A stretch of DNA of 64,000 nucleotides from Candidatus Dadabacteria bacterium (GTDB lineage: Bacteria; Desulfobacterota_D; UBA1144; Nemesobacterales; Nemesobacteraceae). The position numbers were made by a program, and so were the translations under genes. The stretch covers positions 62,001 to 126,000 of the forward strand of contig JAPPFE010000001.1 in NCBI GenBank assembly GCA_028823955.1. Reading direction: 5' to 3'. A model generated the notes under the pieces. The model was not told the DNA's origin. It did no database searches and worked only from the letters and a program-made list of their open reading frames with translations. Shown in pieces: positions 34,719 to 43,107 of the stretch. Numbering within the stretch: the first letter of the stretch is position 1; each line of letters starts with the position of its first letter.

Positions 34719-35108
34719 TCAGTCGGTTTTTCCCCTCTCGAAATCCCTTGCCCATGATTTGAGGGTTTCAAGGGCGAGGCGGCTGCACTTCGGGCGGGTT
34801 ACCATGATATCCTTGCCGAAAAGTTCCCTGAGGTAGTCGGAGTCGAGCTCTCCGATCCTCTCCACGGTCTTTCCCTTTATAAATTCCGTAAGAACGGAAG
34901 CCGCAGCCTGGCTTATCGTGCAACCTTCCCCGTCAAAACTTATATCTTCTATGACTCCCCCATCGGCTGTGCGAATATAGATATTCAGAGTGTCTCCGCA
35001 ATTCGGGTTGCCTCCCCTGAGAGTCACCGTGGGGCTCTCAAGCGGACCGAAGTTTCTCGGATTTTCGTAGTGATCCATGATCATTTTCATTCTTTCTTCT
35101 TCAATCAT
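34719..35108 (-). CDS. sufU: SufU/IscU-type iron-sulfur scaffold
   Basis: A 129-residue U-type scaffold that receives sulfur and builds or relays Fe-S clusters. The three ligand cysteines are Cys37 (GNPNCGD), Cys63 (GEGCTIS) and Cys108 (RPKCSRLALE). It starts MIEEERMKMIMDHYENPRNFG as in the family. The insert between the second and third Cys resembles SufU of Gram-positive bacteria more than IscU. It is coupled to sufE by an ATGA overlap at 35105-35108. No SufS, SufB, SufC or SufD is in the window. Confidence 0.92.
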   Translation of the reverse strand: MIEEERMKMIMDHYENPRNFGPLESPTVTLRGGNPNCGDTLNIYIRTADGGVIEDISFDGEGCTISQAAASVLTEFIKGKTVERIGELDSDYLRELFGKDIMVTRPKCSRLALETLKSWARDFERGKTD

Positions 35109-35530
35109 GTGACCGCACCGTGCCTTTTTACCTCGCTTTTTATCCTCGCATAAACTGCGCTGAGACCCCTTACTCTTCTTATCCCGAGTTTCTGGGCCAC
35201 TCCGAGCTGGGAGATAAAGTCCACCGGCGCGGATTCGATCTCCTCAGGGCTCAGACCGTCAAAGGCGCTCACGAGAATCGACACAAGTCCCCTCACGGTC
35301 GGAAACGGTTCCGGGACGTCAGCGAATATGCGTGCCTTGCCGTCTTCTATCTCGACCCAGATAAAAACCGGGGTTTCACACTCGTGCACCTGGTGGAGAT
35401 CTCTGTCCACACGTTCGGCGAACCTCCTTGGAATCTCAGGAAGGCCTTCCGAATAGTCTATCAGGAGCTCTATCATTTCCTGACGGTCCGCCCCTTGAAA
35501 TTCCCTGACTATTTCATCTATGCTGGCCAT
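35105..35530 (-). CDS. sufE: SufE sulfur-transfer protein
   Basis: SufE takes persulfide sulfur from the cysteine desulfurase SufS and hands it on for cluster assembly. The 141-residue protein has the active Cys51 in VHECETPVFIWVE, at the same position as in E. coli SufE, and the FPTVRGLVSILVSAF region of the fold. It is the first gene of the sufE-sufU-nitroreductase-like-FAD-NapH run. A strong terminator just upstream separates it from the sulfurtransferase gene. Confidence 0.93.
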   Translation of the reverse strand: MASIDEIVREFQGADRQEMIELLIDYSEGLPEIPRRFAERVDRDLHQVHECETPVFIWVEIEDGKARIFADVPEPFPTVRGLVSILVSAFDGLSPEEIESAPVDFISQLGVAQKLGIRRVRGLSAVYARIKSEVKRHGAVT

Positions 35531-35544
35531 TTCCCCGCAATCTC

Positions 35545-35582
35545 AAAAAAAAAGGATGCGGACCCGTAAGACCACATCCTTT
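35545..35582 (-). terminator. Rho-independent terminator of the sulfurtransferase gene
   Basis: On the minus strand an 11-base stem, AAAGGATGTGG paired with CCGCATCCTTT (one G-U), encloses a 10-base loop and is followed by a run of T (35553-35545). It lies about 30 bases after the stop of the leftward sulfurtransferase gene and 15 bases before sufE. Confidence 0.88.
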
Positions 35583-35610
35583 CTCATTCACGCAAAAAAC
35601 GTTTCTCCTT

Positions 35611-36453
35611 TTATTTTTCTATCGGAGCCCTTACAAGGTTCCCCCACTCGGTCCACGAGCCGTCGTAATTCCTGACGCTCTCAAACCCGAGAAGATAGGT
35701 AAGAACAAACCAAGTGTGAGAAGAGCGCTCCCCTATCCTGCAGTAGGCAATCACGTCCTGATCCTTGCTTAGCCCCTGCCCCTTTTCGTATATCTCGACA
35801 AGCTCATCGGCCGAGCGGAAAGTTCCGTCCTCATTGGCGGCCGTAGCCCAAGGGACGTTTACAGCGCCCGGAATATGTCCTCCGCGAAGCGCGCCTTCCT
35901 GAGGGTAAGCCTCCATGTGAAGCAGTTCTCCCGAATACTCCTTCGGGGAACGGACATCGACAAGCGGCTTGCCCGAGCTCATGTGTCCAAGGACGTCATC
36001 GCGAAAAGCCCTTATCGACTCATCGACAGCCGACACCTTGTAATCGGTTCTCGACCTTTCGGGAACCTCTTTTACCATGTCTCTTCCCTCGTCGACCCAT
36101 TTCTGCCTGCCGCCATCCATTATGAGGCACTTTTCATGTCCAAGCACCTTGAAGGTCCAAAATGCGTAGCAGGCCCACCAGTTGCTCCTGTCCCCGTAGA
36201 AAACCACGGCATGGTCGTTTGAGATGCCTTTTTCCGAAAGCAGCGCCTCAAAATTCTCCTTGCTTACGTAGTCTCTTACAAGCTGGTCCTGAAGCTCGGT
36301 CTGCCAGTCGAATTTTACCGAATTTCTTATGTGTCCTATCTCGTAAAGCAGGATGTCCTCATCTGATTCCACTATGACAATATCGGGATCGTCAATATGC
36401 TCCTCTACCCAGTCCGTACTCACCAGAACATCCGGGTTCGCGTAATCCGCCAT
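35611..36453 (-). CDS. Thiosulfate sulfurtransferase, two rhodanese domains
   Basis: A 280-residue tandem rhodanese. The N-terminal domain (about 1-130) is inactive in pattern and the C-terminal domain carries the catalytic loop YCRIGERS with Cys238. CRIGERS is typical of thiosulfate:cyanide sulfurtransferases, rather than the CGSGVTA of 3-mercaptopyruvate enzymes. It moves sulfane sulfur to cyanide or to thiol acceptors and could supply SufE. GGAGG lies eight or so bases before the ATG. It has its own terminator before sufE. Confidence 0.92.
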   Translation of the reverse strand: MADYANPDVLVSTDWVEEHIDDPDIVIVESDEDILLYEIGHIRNSVKFDWQTELQDQLVRDYVSKENFEALLSEKGISNDHAVVFYGDRSNWWACYAFWTFKVLGHEKCLIMDGGRQKWVDEGRDMVKEVPERSRTDYKVSAVDESIRAFRDDVLGHMSSGKPLVDVRSPKEYSGELLHMEAYPQEGALRGGHIPGAVNVPWATAANEDGTFRSADELVEIYEKGQGLSKDQDVIAYCRIGERSSHTWFVLTYLLGFESVRNYDGSWTEWGNLVRAPIEK

Positions 36454-36541
36454 TTAAAAACCTCCGCTTGGCCACATAACTTTGCGGCCTTTTACAATAT
36501 TTTGGTAAGTATAAATACACGGGACCGGGTTTTCAAGGAAG

Positions 36542-36974
36542 CCTTTAGGGCAGGCACTTGCGAAGACGGCGGAGATGGTGTCCCCCCCCTTCGTCGTGAA
36601 AGCAGACGGCCTTGCGGCCGGCAAGGGGGTTATCATATGCCGCTCCCGCATGGCATGGGTGCTTATGCCCCCGTCCCGGTTGTAACCGAACAGTTAAGGC
36701 GGAGAATAATCGACGAGGTAATGATTCCGATTGTGCGGGCCATGAAATCAGAGGGCAGGAACTACAGGGGTATTCTCTACGCCGGACTTATGATAAAAGA
36801 CGACAGTTTCAAGGTGCTTGAATTCAACTGCCGCTTCGGCGACCCCGAAGCCCAGCCGCTAATATAGAGGAATCGATAAGCAAGGCGTACAGGGCTGTTG
36901 ACTCTGTTTCCGAGCAATGCCTGATTTACCGGACCGATATAGGAAAAAAAGCGCTTTCTCGGTTCGGCAGTTGA
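36542..36974 (+). pseudogene. purD: purD ghost: three pieces of phosphoribosylamine-glycine ligase in three frames
   Basis: Three segments of PurD lie in the right order but in different frames. Segment 1 (36542-36637) ends PPFVVKADGLAAGKGVII, the ATP-grasp core. Segment 2 (36649-36867) has HGMGAYAPVPVV, YRGILYAGLMI and LEFNCRFGDPEAQPLI, then a stop. Segment 3 (36864-36974) has AYRAVDSV and YRTDIGKKALSRFGS, the C-terminus. About 75 residues are missing between segments 1 and 2 and about 85 between 2 and 3, and the N-terminal domain is gone. It cannot make a working enzyme. An intact purD should exist elsewhere if purines are made de novo, as purE and purK suggest. Confidence 0.87.
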
Positions 36975-37260
36975 TACAGTGGCTCGTAAATCCGGTCTCT
37001 GTCTAAGTTCCGTCTGCGCGCGGCCCGGTGAAAGGAACTCGGGGAAAGAAGCCGCAAACCAGTGCAAACGAAAATCACTTTGACAGACGTTAAGACAGCA
37101 GGAAAAAAAGCACTGCATAAACGCGAAAGAGAACCGCTTGCGGCAGAAAAGACAGGTTGAACGCATACTAACGCCAGCCCGCAAACCGGACTGATTGATT
37201 GCTCAAGCTAAGTTCTATGAGCTTCCCCTGTTAGTCTCCAGACAAGCAGTCCGCCCGTTA

Positions 37261-38487
37261 TCAGGATTTCCCCAAAGCGCGCTTCCTGAGGAAAATCGCA
37301 AAGAACATGGACAACACTACCAAAAAGAGATTAAAGGCAGTGCTGGCGGGTTTGCTGTCCGTTCCCGCGATCGCGCATCCGTCATCGTCATCCTTCGGGT
37401 AGATGCCTGAACCGAAAATGTAAACTTCCGGCCTTTGCTGAAGACCACGGGGAAAATTCTTTCCCCTGACGTAGGTTATCTTGGGTGATGTGCCGGGAGA
37501 CATTCCAGGTTCACGGACTTCATCTCCGTCTACAGACGGATCATCCCATTTGTATCTGATAAAGTCACCTGCTCCGTCCTCTCCCGCGGTATCAAGTATC
37601 TCCTTGCCTATATCAACACCGTCTTCATCAAAAAAATCCTCAAAGCCAATGCCGGCTAGGCTGGGATCAAGACCGTTTAGAATCACTCTTGTATCATCGG
37701 CCATGACAAACGGATATATGGAGCCAGATTTCCAGGGGCCAGGCTTTGAGAAGCAGAATATTACATCGCCTCCTTCTTTAACTTTAGCGGGTTCACCTGT
37801 ATTCAGAAGCTCTATCGCGTCGGTGAACCTTATGATCACCCCCTCTATATAATCCTTGAGGCTTTCCTCTGTCTGTCTTTCATTCACTTCCGCGGCGGTT
37901 ACAGCAGGTTCGTATTCAGGGCACTTAAGAAGTTCTATTCTTTCGTCATTTTCATCATGATGGAAGCCGCCGATCAGGACGTTTTTTATTCCCGGTTGCA
38001 CAACAGAATCAAACTCAATCGCGCAGGCCTGTCTCATTATCCCATCGTATTCATACTCCGCACAGACGGGCTGCTCATTGCTTTCATCTTTCACATCATC
38101 CAGCAGTTTACCTACAGGTTCAAGGCCATCCAGGAAATCGGCATACCGGGAGGTTGTGTACACCCCGTGGTTTATCACCTGGCCTTTATTGCCTTCTCTA
38201 TTGGTAAGCATGATCAGGTACACGGAATCGTAGTTCCACGCCTCATCATTCCTTGCATTCCTGAAGAATTCAGCTATGCCGTCAGAAGAAGCAATGACAA
38301 AATGCGCTTTTGCGTGTCGAACAAAATCTTTCATAATCTCCGCGTCGTTCTTGTTCATGGCTGCCTCTTTGGCCGTTGTCTGGGGGCCATCGTGATCGTC
38401 GTCGGCCAGAGCCGAGACCGCGGAGAAAAGAGCTGTTACGACCACCGCAGCCGCGACAAAGAGAATCAGAGAATTGCATCTTTTCAT
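37261..38487 (-). CDS. Exported double-Cache protein with a Gly-Cys-Ala C-terminal anchor
   Basis: A 408-residue surface or periplasmic protein from the ATG at 38487 (GGAGGG eight bases before it). After a signal peptide ending near ALADD come two Cache-like sensor domains: first DFVRHAKAHF to about residue 140, with the strand YDSVYLIMLTNREGN; second from SLKDYIEGVIIRF, with WKSGSIYPFVMADDTRVILNG, DFIRYKWDDP and the closing VYIFGSGIY. The C-terminus is DDDDGCAIAG, a hydrophobic helix and RKRALGKS, a tripartite sorting signal like the GlyGly/JDVT-type CTERM families. There is no kinase, MCP or HAMP part. A related tail and domain pair occur in the large protein at 45218-48313. Confidence 0.7.
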   Translation of the reverse strand: MKRCNSLILFVAAAVVVTALFSAVSALADDDHDGPQTTAKEAAMNKNDAEIMKDFVRHAKAHFVIASSDGIAEFFRNARNDEAWNYDSVYLIMLTNREGNKGQVINHGVYTTSRYADFLDGLEPVGKLLDDVKDESNEQPVCAEYEYDGIMRQACAIEFDSVVQPGIKNVLIGGFHHDENDERIELLKCPEYEPAVTAAEVNERQTEESLKDYIEGVIIRFTDAIELLNTGEPAKVKEGGDVIFCFSKPGPWKSGSIYPFVMADDTRVILNGLDPSLAGIGFEDFFDEDGVDIGKEILDTAGEDGAGDFIRYKWDDPSVDGDEVREPGMSPGTSPKITYVRGKNFPRGLQQRPEVYIFGSGIYPKDDDDGCAIAGTDSKPASTAFNLFLVVLSMFFAIFLRKRALGKS

Positions 38488-38645
38488 GTATAAGTCCCTC
38501 CTCAAAAAAATTTTCAAGGCACTTCTAAAAATACCTTTTCAGTTAAAACTTCAAACAGGAACGAAGTGTATCTGCCCCCCCCCTCCCGTGTCAAACTACA
38601 GGGCGGTGGACGCGGACACGATAAAACAATGCCGGAGGAAGGAAA

Positions 38646-39026
38646 GTGGAACAGCTGGATTTCGGAGAAGAGAACAGGTACGTGAGACTGGATGACAACA
38701 AAGACCCCTTGGTCAAACTCAACGCAGTAATTCCCTGGGAACTGTTCCGTCCCCGCCTAAGGTCGGTGTGGCGGGAGCCGGATAGGAAGCGCAAATCAAA
38801 CGCCGGACGCAAGCCGTGGGACGAGATAGTGATTTTCAAAACGATAATTCTGTGCGCTCTTTACAATCTGTCCGACGAACAGGTGGAGTACCAGATACTG
38901 GATCGTCTGTCTTTCACGAGGTTTTCAGGGGGTTTTTATCGAAATTGTGGGGTGAAAAGTTTTTTGCCTCTTCCTAAAAAAACCCTTGCCCTATATGCGT
39001 ATCCTCTACTACGCAAACGCCTCTAG
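38646..39026 (+). mobile_element. IS5-family transposase, N-terminal fragment
   Basis: From a GTG at 38646 the frame encodes the N-terminal DUF772-type domain of an IS5-family transposase: DPLVKLNAVIPWELFRPRL, AGRKPWDEIVIFKTIILCALYNLSDEQ and DRLSFTRFSG. Homology stops near 38933; the next 90 bases in frame are unrelated and the DDE catalytic part is missing. GGAGGAAGGAAA precedes the GTG. I could not define terminal inverted repeats, so this is a remnant left by deletion, in line with the decayed genes on both sides. Confidence 0.82.
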
Positions 39027-39111
39027 GGATCGCCGGAGCCTGTGGAAAACTTGATTTTCGGGGAGGGTTGCGTGATAATTTCCTCGTACGTGCAGTTCCA
39101 GGAAACCTTAA

Positions 39112-39321
39112 ATGGCGGAAACCGAAGAGCAGAAAACAGAAGAAATGGCGGAACAAGAAACCGAGGCGCCGGATGAAAACGAAGTTGCCCCAATAATCTG
39201 GTCCCAGAAAAGGGTTCCGAACATAGAAAAGGGATATAACCCAAGCGTGCCTTTTTACATGATGGGAATCTTCGTCGCGCTCATAATCCTGAGCGTGATT
39301 TTCGCCAAGATCACATCCTGA
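39112..39321 (+). CDS. Small single-pass membrane protein, unknown
   Basis: A 69-residue protein with a very acidic N-terminal half (many Glu residues) and one C-terminal membrane helix, FYMMGIFVALIILSVIFA. AGGAAA lies just before the ATG. I recognise no family. It is followed after 29 bases by another unknown membrane protein on the same strand, so the two may act together. Confidence 0.6.
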   Translation: MAETEEQKTEEMAEQETEAPDENEVAPIIWSQKRVPNIEKGYNPSVPFYMMGIFVALIILSVIFAKITS

Positions 39322-39350
39322 ACGCACAATCCCGCCCCCCGCCCAGAGCC

Positions 39351-39845
39351 ATGGACAGGAAAAATCGCGCCCCATCCGTCTCAAAGAACCAGAGCGCCCT
39401 GAAAATAGTCTGGTCCGCCCTGCTGCTTGCCATGTTCGCCTACACTGCGGTGGTTTTCGTTTTCAAATCGCCCGAGGCGCCGGATGTCAGAGAAAACGTA
39501 AAGGCAATATTTCTTCTGGGAGGAGCGGTGCTTGGAGTAATTTCCTTTCTCATATACAGGTTTACCCTTTCTCCCAAATCGCTTCGCAAGAAATTTCTCT
39601 CAACTCAAGGCCAGGAGCCGGGCAAAAGGCTAGAGGAACTCTCAAACCGTCTATTGCTCCCGCATGTGGTTCCCTGGGGAATAAATGAGACCGTTGTGCT
39701 GCTCGGATTCGTGCTCGCGTTTTTAAGCAAAAAACCCCAAGACATAACTCCCTTCTCAATAATGGGAATCATCCTGCATATCTACATGTATCCCAGGGTG
39801 GAGCAGCTTGTCGAGAGGACAAGAGATTCAGTCCAAGACCCGTGA
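39351..39845 (+). CDS. Unknown membrane protein with four helices
   Basis: A 164-residue protein with predicted membrane segments at about 20-40 (IVWSALLLAMFAYTAVVFVF), 52-70 (IFLLGGAVLGVISFLIY), 108-124 and 132-146. The loop between the second and third helices is basic (SPKSLRKKFLST). No motif or family is recognised. It ends on the same base region as the tmk stop on the opposite strand, so the two genes converge with no space for a terminator. Confidence 0.6.
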   Translation: MDRKNRAPSVSKNQSALKIVWSALLLAMFAYTAVVFVFKSPEAPDVRENVKAIFLLGGAVLGVISFLIYRFTLSPKSLRKKFLSTQGQEPGKRLEELSNRLLLPHVVPWGINETVVLLGFVLAFLSKKPQDITPFSIMGIILHIYMYPRVEQLVERTRDSVQDP

Positions 39846-40454
39846 TCACTCAAAAAAGCGCCTTATCTCCACCTGGGTCTCCTCGAGGGAACCGGAAGCT
39901 TCTATTACCTTGATCCTTGGAATCCCTTTTTCAATCAGCTGTCTGTAACCCTCATCCACCCGGCTATGGAAATCAAACGGTTCCTCGTCCATCTTGTTCC
40001 TTTCTTTACCGCGGTCCTTGAGTCTCAAAAGCGCCTGCTCAACCGGTATCGAAAGAAAAAACGTGACGTCGGGCTCAACACCGAGACTTGATGCCACGGC
40101 CATGCGGAAAACCAGGTCAGGGTCAAGCTTCCTTCCCGAGCCCTGGTAAGCGAGGGTCGAATCGTAGTAGCGGTCGCAGATGACCGTGTAACCGTCTTTT
40201 AATTTCGGAAGTACGAGATCCCTTACGTGCTGGGCCCTGTCCGCGCAGAAAAGACAAAGTTCGGCGTAGGGGTCAATATCGATATCCCTCCGGTCGAGAA
40301 TCTCGTTTCTTATCGCCTCGCCGAGCTTGCCCTCGCCCGGTTCCTTGGTAAAAAACACCTTGGTTCCTTTAATGGAGAGGTAATCGGCCAAAAGCCTCGC
40401 TTGGGTAGATTTGCCGCTTCCGTCTATTCCCTCGAATGTGATAAGTTTTCCCAT
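39846..40454 (-). CDS. tmk: Thymidylate kinase
   Basis: Tmk phosphorylates dTMP to dTDP with ATP. The 202-residue protein has the P-loop FEGIDGSGKST, the DRYYDSTLAYQG substrate loop with the DRY/E motif, and a lid region RLKDRGKERNK. The Arg and Lys in the lid and Glu in KEPGEGKLG are the usual phosphate and base contacts. In many bacteria tmk is beside holB; here holB is 13 kb away. Confidence 0.96.
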   Translation of the reverse strand: MGKLITFEGIDGSGKSTQARLLADYLSIKGTKVFFTKEPGEGKLGEAIRNEILDRRDIDIDPYAELCLFCADRAQHVRDLVLPKLKDGYTVICDRYYDSTLAYQGSGRKLDPDLVFRMAVASSLGVEPDVTFFLSIPVEQALLRLKDRGKERNKMDEEPFDFHSRVDEGYRQLIEKGIPRIKVIEASGSLEETQVEIRRFFE

Positions 40455-40502
40455 TCCGCTACAGGACTATCTGTCCAAGGTTGCTACCGTGCCGAAGCCT
40501 GT

Positions 40503-40844
40503 TCAATGTCTTTCATACAGCACCCTTCCCTCGCGAAGCGCGCGAGCAAGGATATTGTTGATGGAGTTGCGCCAGTCTTCCACTTCGTCTCTGCTGTAAA
40601 CAAGTATGTCCTTGGGAACGGCAAAGTGCGCCAGAGCCCAGGAGAGACGCACAATTTCCGCACGACGGTCCCTGTTCTCACCAAAAGGATCGGATTCCAC
40701 TATCACCAGATCCACATCCGAGTCAGCAGACGCGTCGCCTCGAGCGTGCGAGCCAAAGAGTATTACCTGCTCCGGGTCCGCTTCATCTACTATAACTTCC
40801 ACCATCTGCTGGAGAAGCGCTTCTGTGACCTCAACCTGCTTCAT
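40503..40844 (-). CDS. MNT-type nucleotidyltransferase, no HEPN partner visible
   Basis: A 113-residue minimal nucleotidyltransferase. The family signature GSHARGDASADSDVDLVIV, with the metal-binding DxD, is complete and a third carboxylate is likely in KDILVYS. Such MntA-type proteins normally inhibit a HEPN ribonuclease toxin encoded next to them, by adding AMP to it. Neither neighbour (tmk downstream, rluB upstream) is a HEPN protein, so it is an orphan or serves a distant partner. The 48 bases to tmk hold nothing. Acquired origin is likely. Confidence 0.83.
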   Translation of the reverse strand: MKQVEVTEALLQQMVEVIVDEADPEQVILFGSHARGDASADSDVDLVIVESDPFGENRDRRAEIVRLSWALAHFAVPKDILVYSRDEVEDWRNSINNILARALREGRVLYERH

Positions 40845-40937
40845 AGTCCGTTTAAACCGTCTTTCCTAAATTATAGCAAACTTTTATCGCTGATACGAAA
40901 ACAGCAGACAGGCTTCCTCGCGTGATTTCCGTACCGC

Positions 40938-41669
40938 TCACTGTTCGCGGGGCGCAAGTCTCGTCATCCTGCGCAGTCCCCCGAGCTCCGCCGGGCTCAG
41001 ATCCCGCCACGCCCCCTTTTTAAGTTTGCCTAGTCGCACGTTTCCGCATGCAATTCTCTTAAGCCTGGCAACCCTGAGCCCGAATGCCTCAAAATATTTT
41101 TTCACCAGATGCTTCTGTCCCTCGTGAAAGGAAATGCTGACCCGCGCCCGTCTCCCCGACGCCCCGAGAACATTAACTGAATCAGGCTTTACAAACCGCT
41201 TTTCGATATCCGCCCCGTCCCGAAGCACGGCTTCAAGGTTCTCCGGCACATCCCCTGAAACCTCGGCAAAGTAAGTTTTTATCACCTTGTACCTGGGGTG
41301 ATGTATTCTGTTCGCGAGTTCCCCGTCGTTTGTGAGAAGCAGCAGTCCCTCGGAGTCATAGTCAAGCCTTCCGACAGGATAAACCCTCTGCTCTATATCC
41401 CCGAGAAAGGAAGTTATCGTCTTCTTTCCGTCCTCAAGGGACTTAAGGGAAGTAAGATAAAAAGGGGGCTTGTTAAGTATCACGTATCTTTTTCTTTCCT
41501 TGCTCACTGGCTTCCCGTCAAGGGCAACCGCGTCGGTGGCTTCATCAACAACGGAACCGAGAGCACGGACAACCTCTCCGTTTACGGTTACACGACCCGC
41601 CTTTATAAGGTTGTCCGCCTTTCTTCTTGACGTTACTCCGCACTCGGAGAGAAATCTGTTAAGCCTCAT
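40938..41669 (-). CDS. rluB: RsuA/RluB-family pseudouridine synthase
   Basis: A 243-residue pseudouridine synthase that isomerises uridine in rRNA, probably 23S position 2605 if it is RluB. An S4 RNA-binding domain (MRLNRFLSECGVTSRRKADNLIKAGRVTVNG) is followed by the catalytic domain with the active Asp in VGRLDYDSEGLLLLTNDG and the conserved KTYFAEVSGDV. RluB, RluE, RluF and RsuA share these features, so the exact site modified is inferred. Confidence 0.87.
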   Translation of the reverse strand: MRLNRFLSECGVTSRRKADNLIKAGRVTVNGEVVRALGSVVDEATDAVALDGKPVSKERKRYVILNKPPFYLTSLKSLEDGKKTITSFLGDIEQRVYPVGRLDYDSEGLLLLTNDGELANRIHHPRYKVIKTYFAEVSGDVPENLEAVLRDGADIEKRFVKPDSVNVLGASGRRARVSISFHEGQKHLVKKYFEAFGLRVARLKRIACGNVRLGKLKKGAWRDLSPAELGGLRRMTRLAPREQ

Positions 41670-41855
41670 TTTCCGTACCGCCAGCTTCTGAGAAACAGGT
41701 TAAGCGCACAAGTGAATATCAGCAATACCAGTGCCTATAGAACAAAATCGTACCAGATGCCGTGAACATCAGCACGGAAATCTGCGGACAAAACGTGGCT
41801 GAAACTGAGAAAGGATCATTTTATGAGCTTTCAGCAGCCCCGAAACCCATTCATC

Positions 41856-42143
41856 TCATTTTTCCGGAAACAACCCAGGCAGCCAGCGGTGAGCAAGTTC
41901 AGCCGGAAATGAAAGCCGCAGATGGGCGCGGATGCTCCGAGAGACCAGAACTCCTCGTTTCAGCAGGGCGGATGTAACGCGCCGGGCGTGGCGGGAACTT
42001 GAACCGAGAAGGCGGGCGATTTCTCCCCTAGGGAGTTCTCCGTGATAAAAAGACGATTCCGGACTGAGGAGGTCCAGTAATGGTAATAACGGGATACTGC
42101 CCGGCCAGGGCGAGAAGCTTTTTTCTATAGTAGGCCTTATCAT
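41856..42143 (-). pseudogene. C-terminal remnant of a Fic protein
   Basis: The frame encodes the last 65 or so residues of the winged-helix domain that ends many Fic proteins: GELPRGEIARLLGSSSRHARRVTSALLKRGVLVS, then LRLSFPAELAHRWLPGLFPEK. The catalytic domain that should precede it is absent; the upstream 329 bases carry no Fic motif. It is the third Fic-related locus in the window and clearly inactive. Confidence 0.75.
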
Positions 42144-42472
42144 TGTTCTTTACAATTATGGAATACAATTCCGAATCTGTAAGGTTTTTTTCGCAGACAC
42201 GAACCTAAGAACCGATAACTCGCCTGAGCGGAATCTATGTTTTTCCATGGAGACCAGAAACTCCGCCTGACTTGAATCCGAAACACTGCACTGGTGCGTA
42301 TAAACAGCTGAATGTCGGCTTATGACAAATCCCGGGCAGTCAGGCCAGTGACACAGACACCTCGGTAATTTCAGAAGGCATTGCTGGATGAAGCGATTTC
42401 CGTATACCTGCTGGATTCAGACCCCGACTTGTGTTACAATCCAATTTCGCAAATCCTGTATTGGAGGTAGTA
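42144..42472. other. Intergenic stretch without a recognisable gene
   Basis: About 330 bases between the Fic remnant and the broken lipoprotein gene. I see no coding frame, RNA or repeat here. Near its right end TTACAAT (a -10-like box near 42433) and GGAGGT just before 42473 belong to the next gene. Confidence 0.5.
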
Positions 42473-43031
42473 ATGAAAAATTTCTCAATTCTGGTTTATG
42501 CTTCGCTTTTCCTGATAGTCAGCTGCGGGGGGGGGCGAGAGACTGAATGGCGAGAGCCTGAATCTGGACGGATTCACACCTGATGACGTTGACTGCCTAA
42601 ACGACCCTGACTTTAACCATGTTGAACTTCTCCCATCCGGAACCCATCCGGAAGAATTCATAACAGAAGAAGGAACATTTCTGCGTTGTGAAGATGAAGA
42701 CGTAAGATACAACGCGGACGGAACCATATCCGGCACATGGACAGGAAGCACCACCGGTGAGATATACACGCTCCTTCGGATTGCCGAGGAAGCCTGCGGT
42801 CTCAGCACTGAAACCTTGCCCGATTACGTCGGCGACTGGGTGGTAACTGACGTTACAACCGGAGATCTGGAATACTACGATTTTTGTTTCCGTTTCGACC
42901 TGATCCCAGGCATGATCTTCTGCTACCAGCTGAGTGGCGAAGATCAGGAAACCGTAAGGCTAATCCAGTACGGAGAAGTGGTAAACACATTTGTAGTCGC
43001 TACTGGGGAATGCACCTTGCAGGAAGAATAG
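42473..43031 (+). pseudogene. Lipoprotein gene frame-broken in a nine-G tract after the lipobox
   Basis: From ATG 42473 (GGAGGT upstream) the product starts MKNFSILVYASLFLIVSCGGG, a lipoprotein signal with the acceptor Cys, but the frame stops 14 codons after the tract. The tract has nine G (42527-42535). With eight G, the signal would join an open frame that runs to 43031 and encodes about 165 more residues, beginning ERLNGESLNLDGFTPDDVDCL and ending ATGECTLQEE, with several Cys. Thus the gene is one base away from intact. Either it is phase-variable by slippage, or it is a mutation or a sequencing error. I do not recognise the mature domain. Confidence 0.75.
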
Positions 43032-43107
43032 TGTGCCGGAAAAACAGCCGTGATGACCACGACAAACGCAATGCAGTATCCGGGCAGGTTCTCCTTTCTC
43101 AAAAACC

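Noticed and set aside
36581-36589. Eight-C run as a phase-variation switch
   Set aside because: It lies in a purD ghost with large deletions, so changing its length could not restore a protein.
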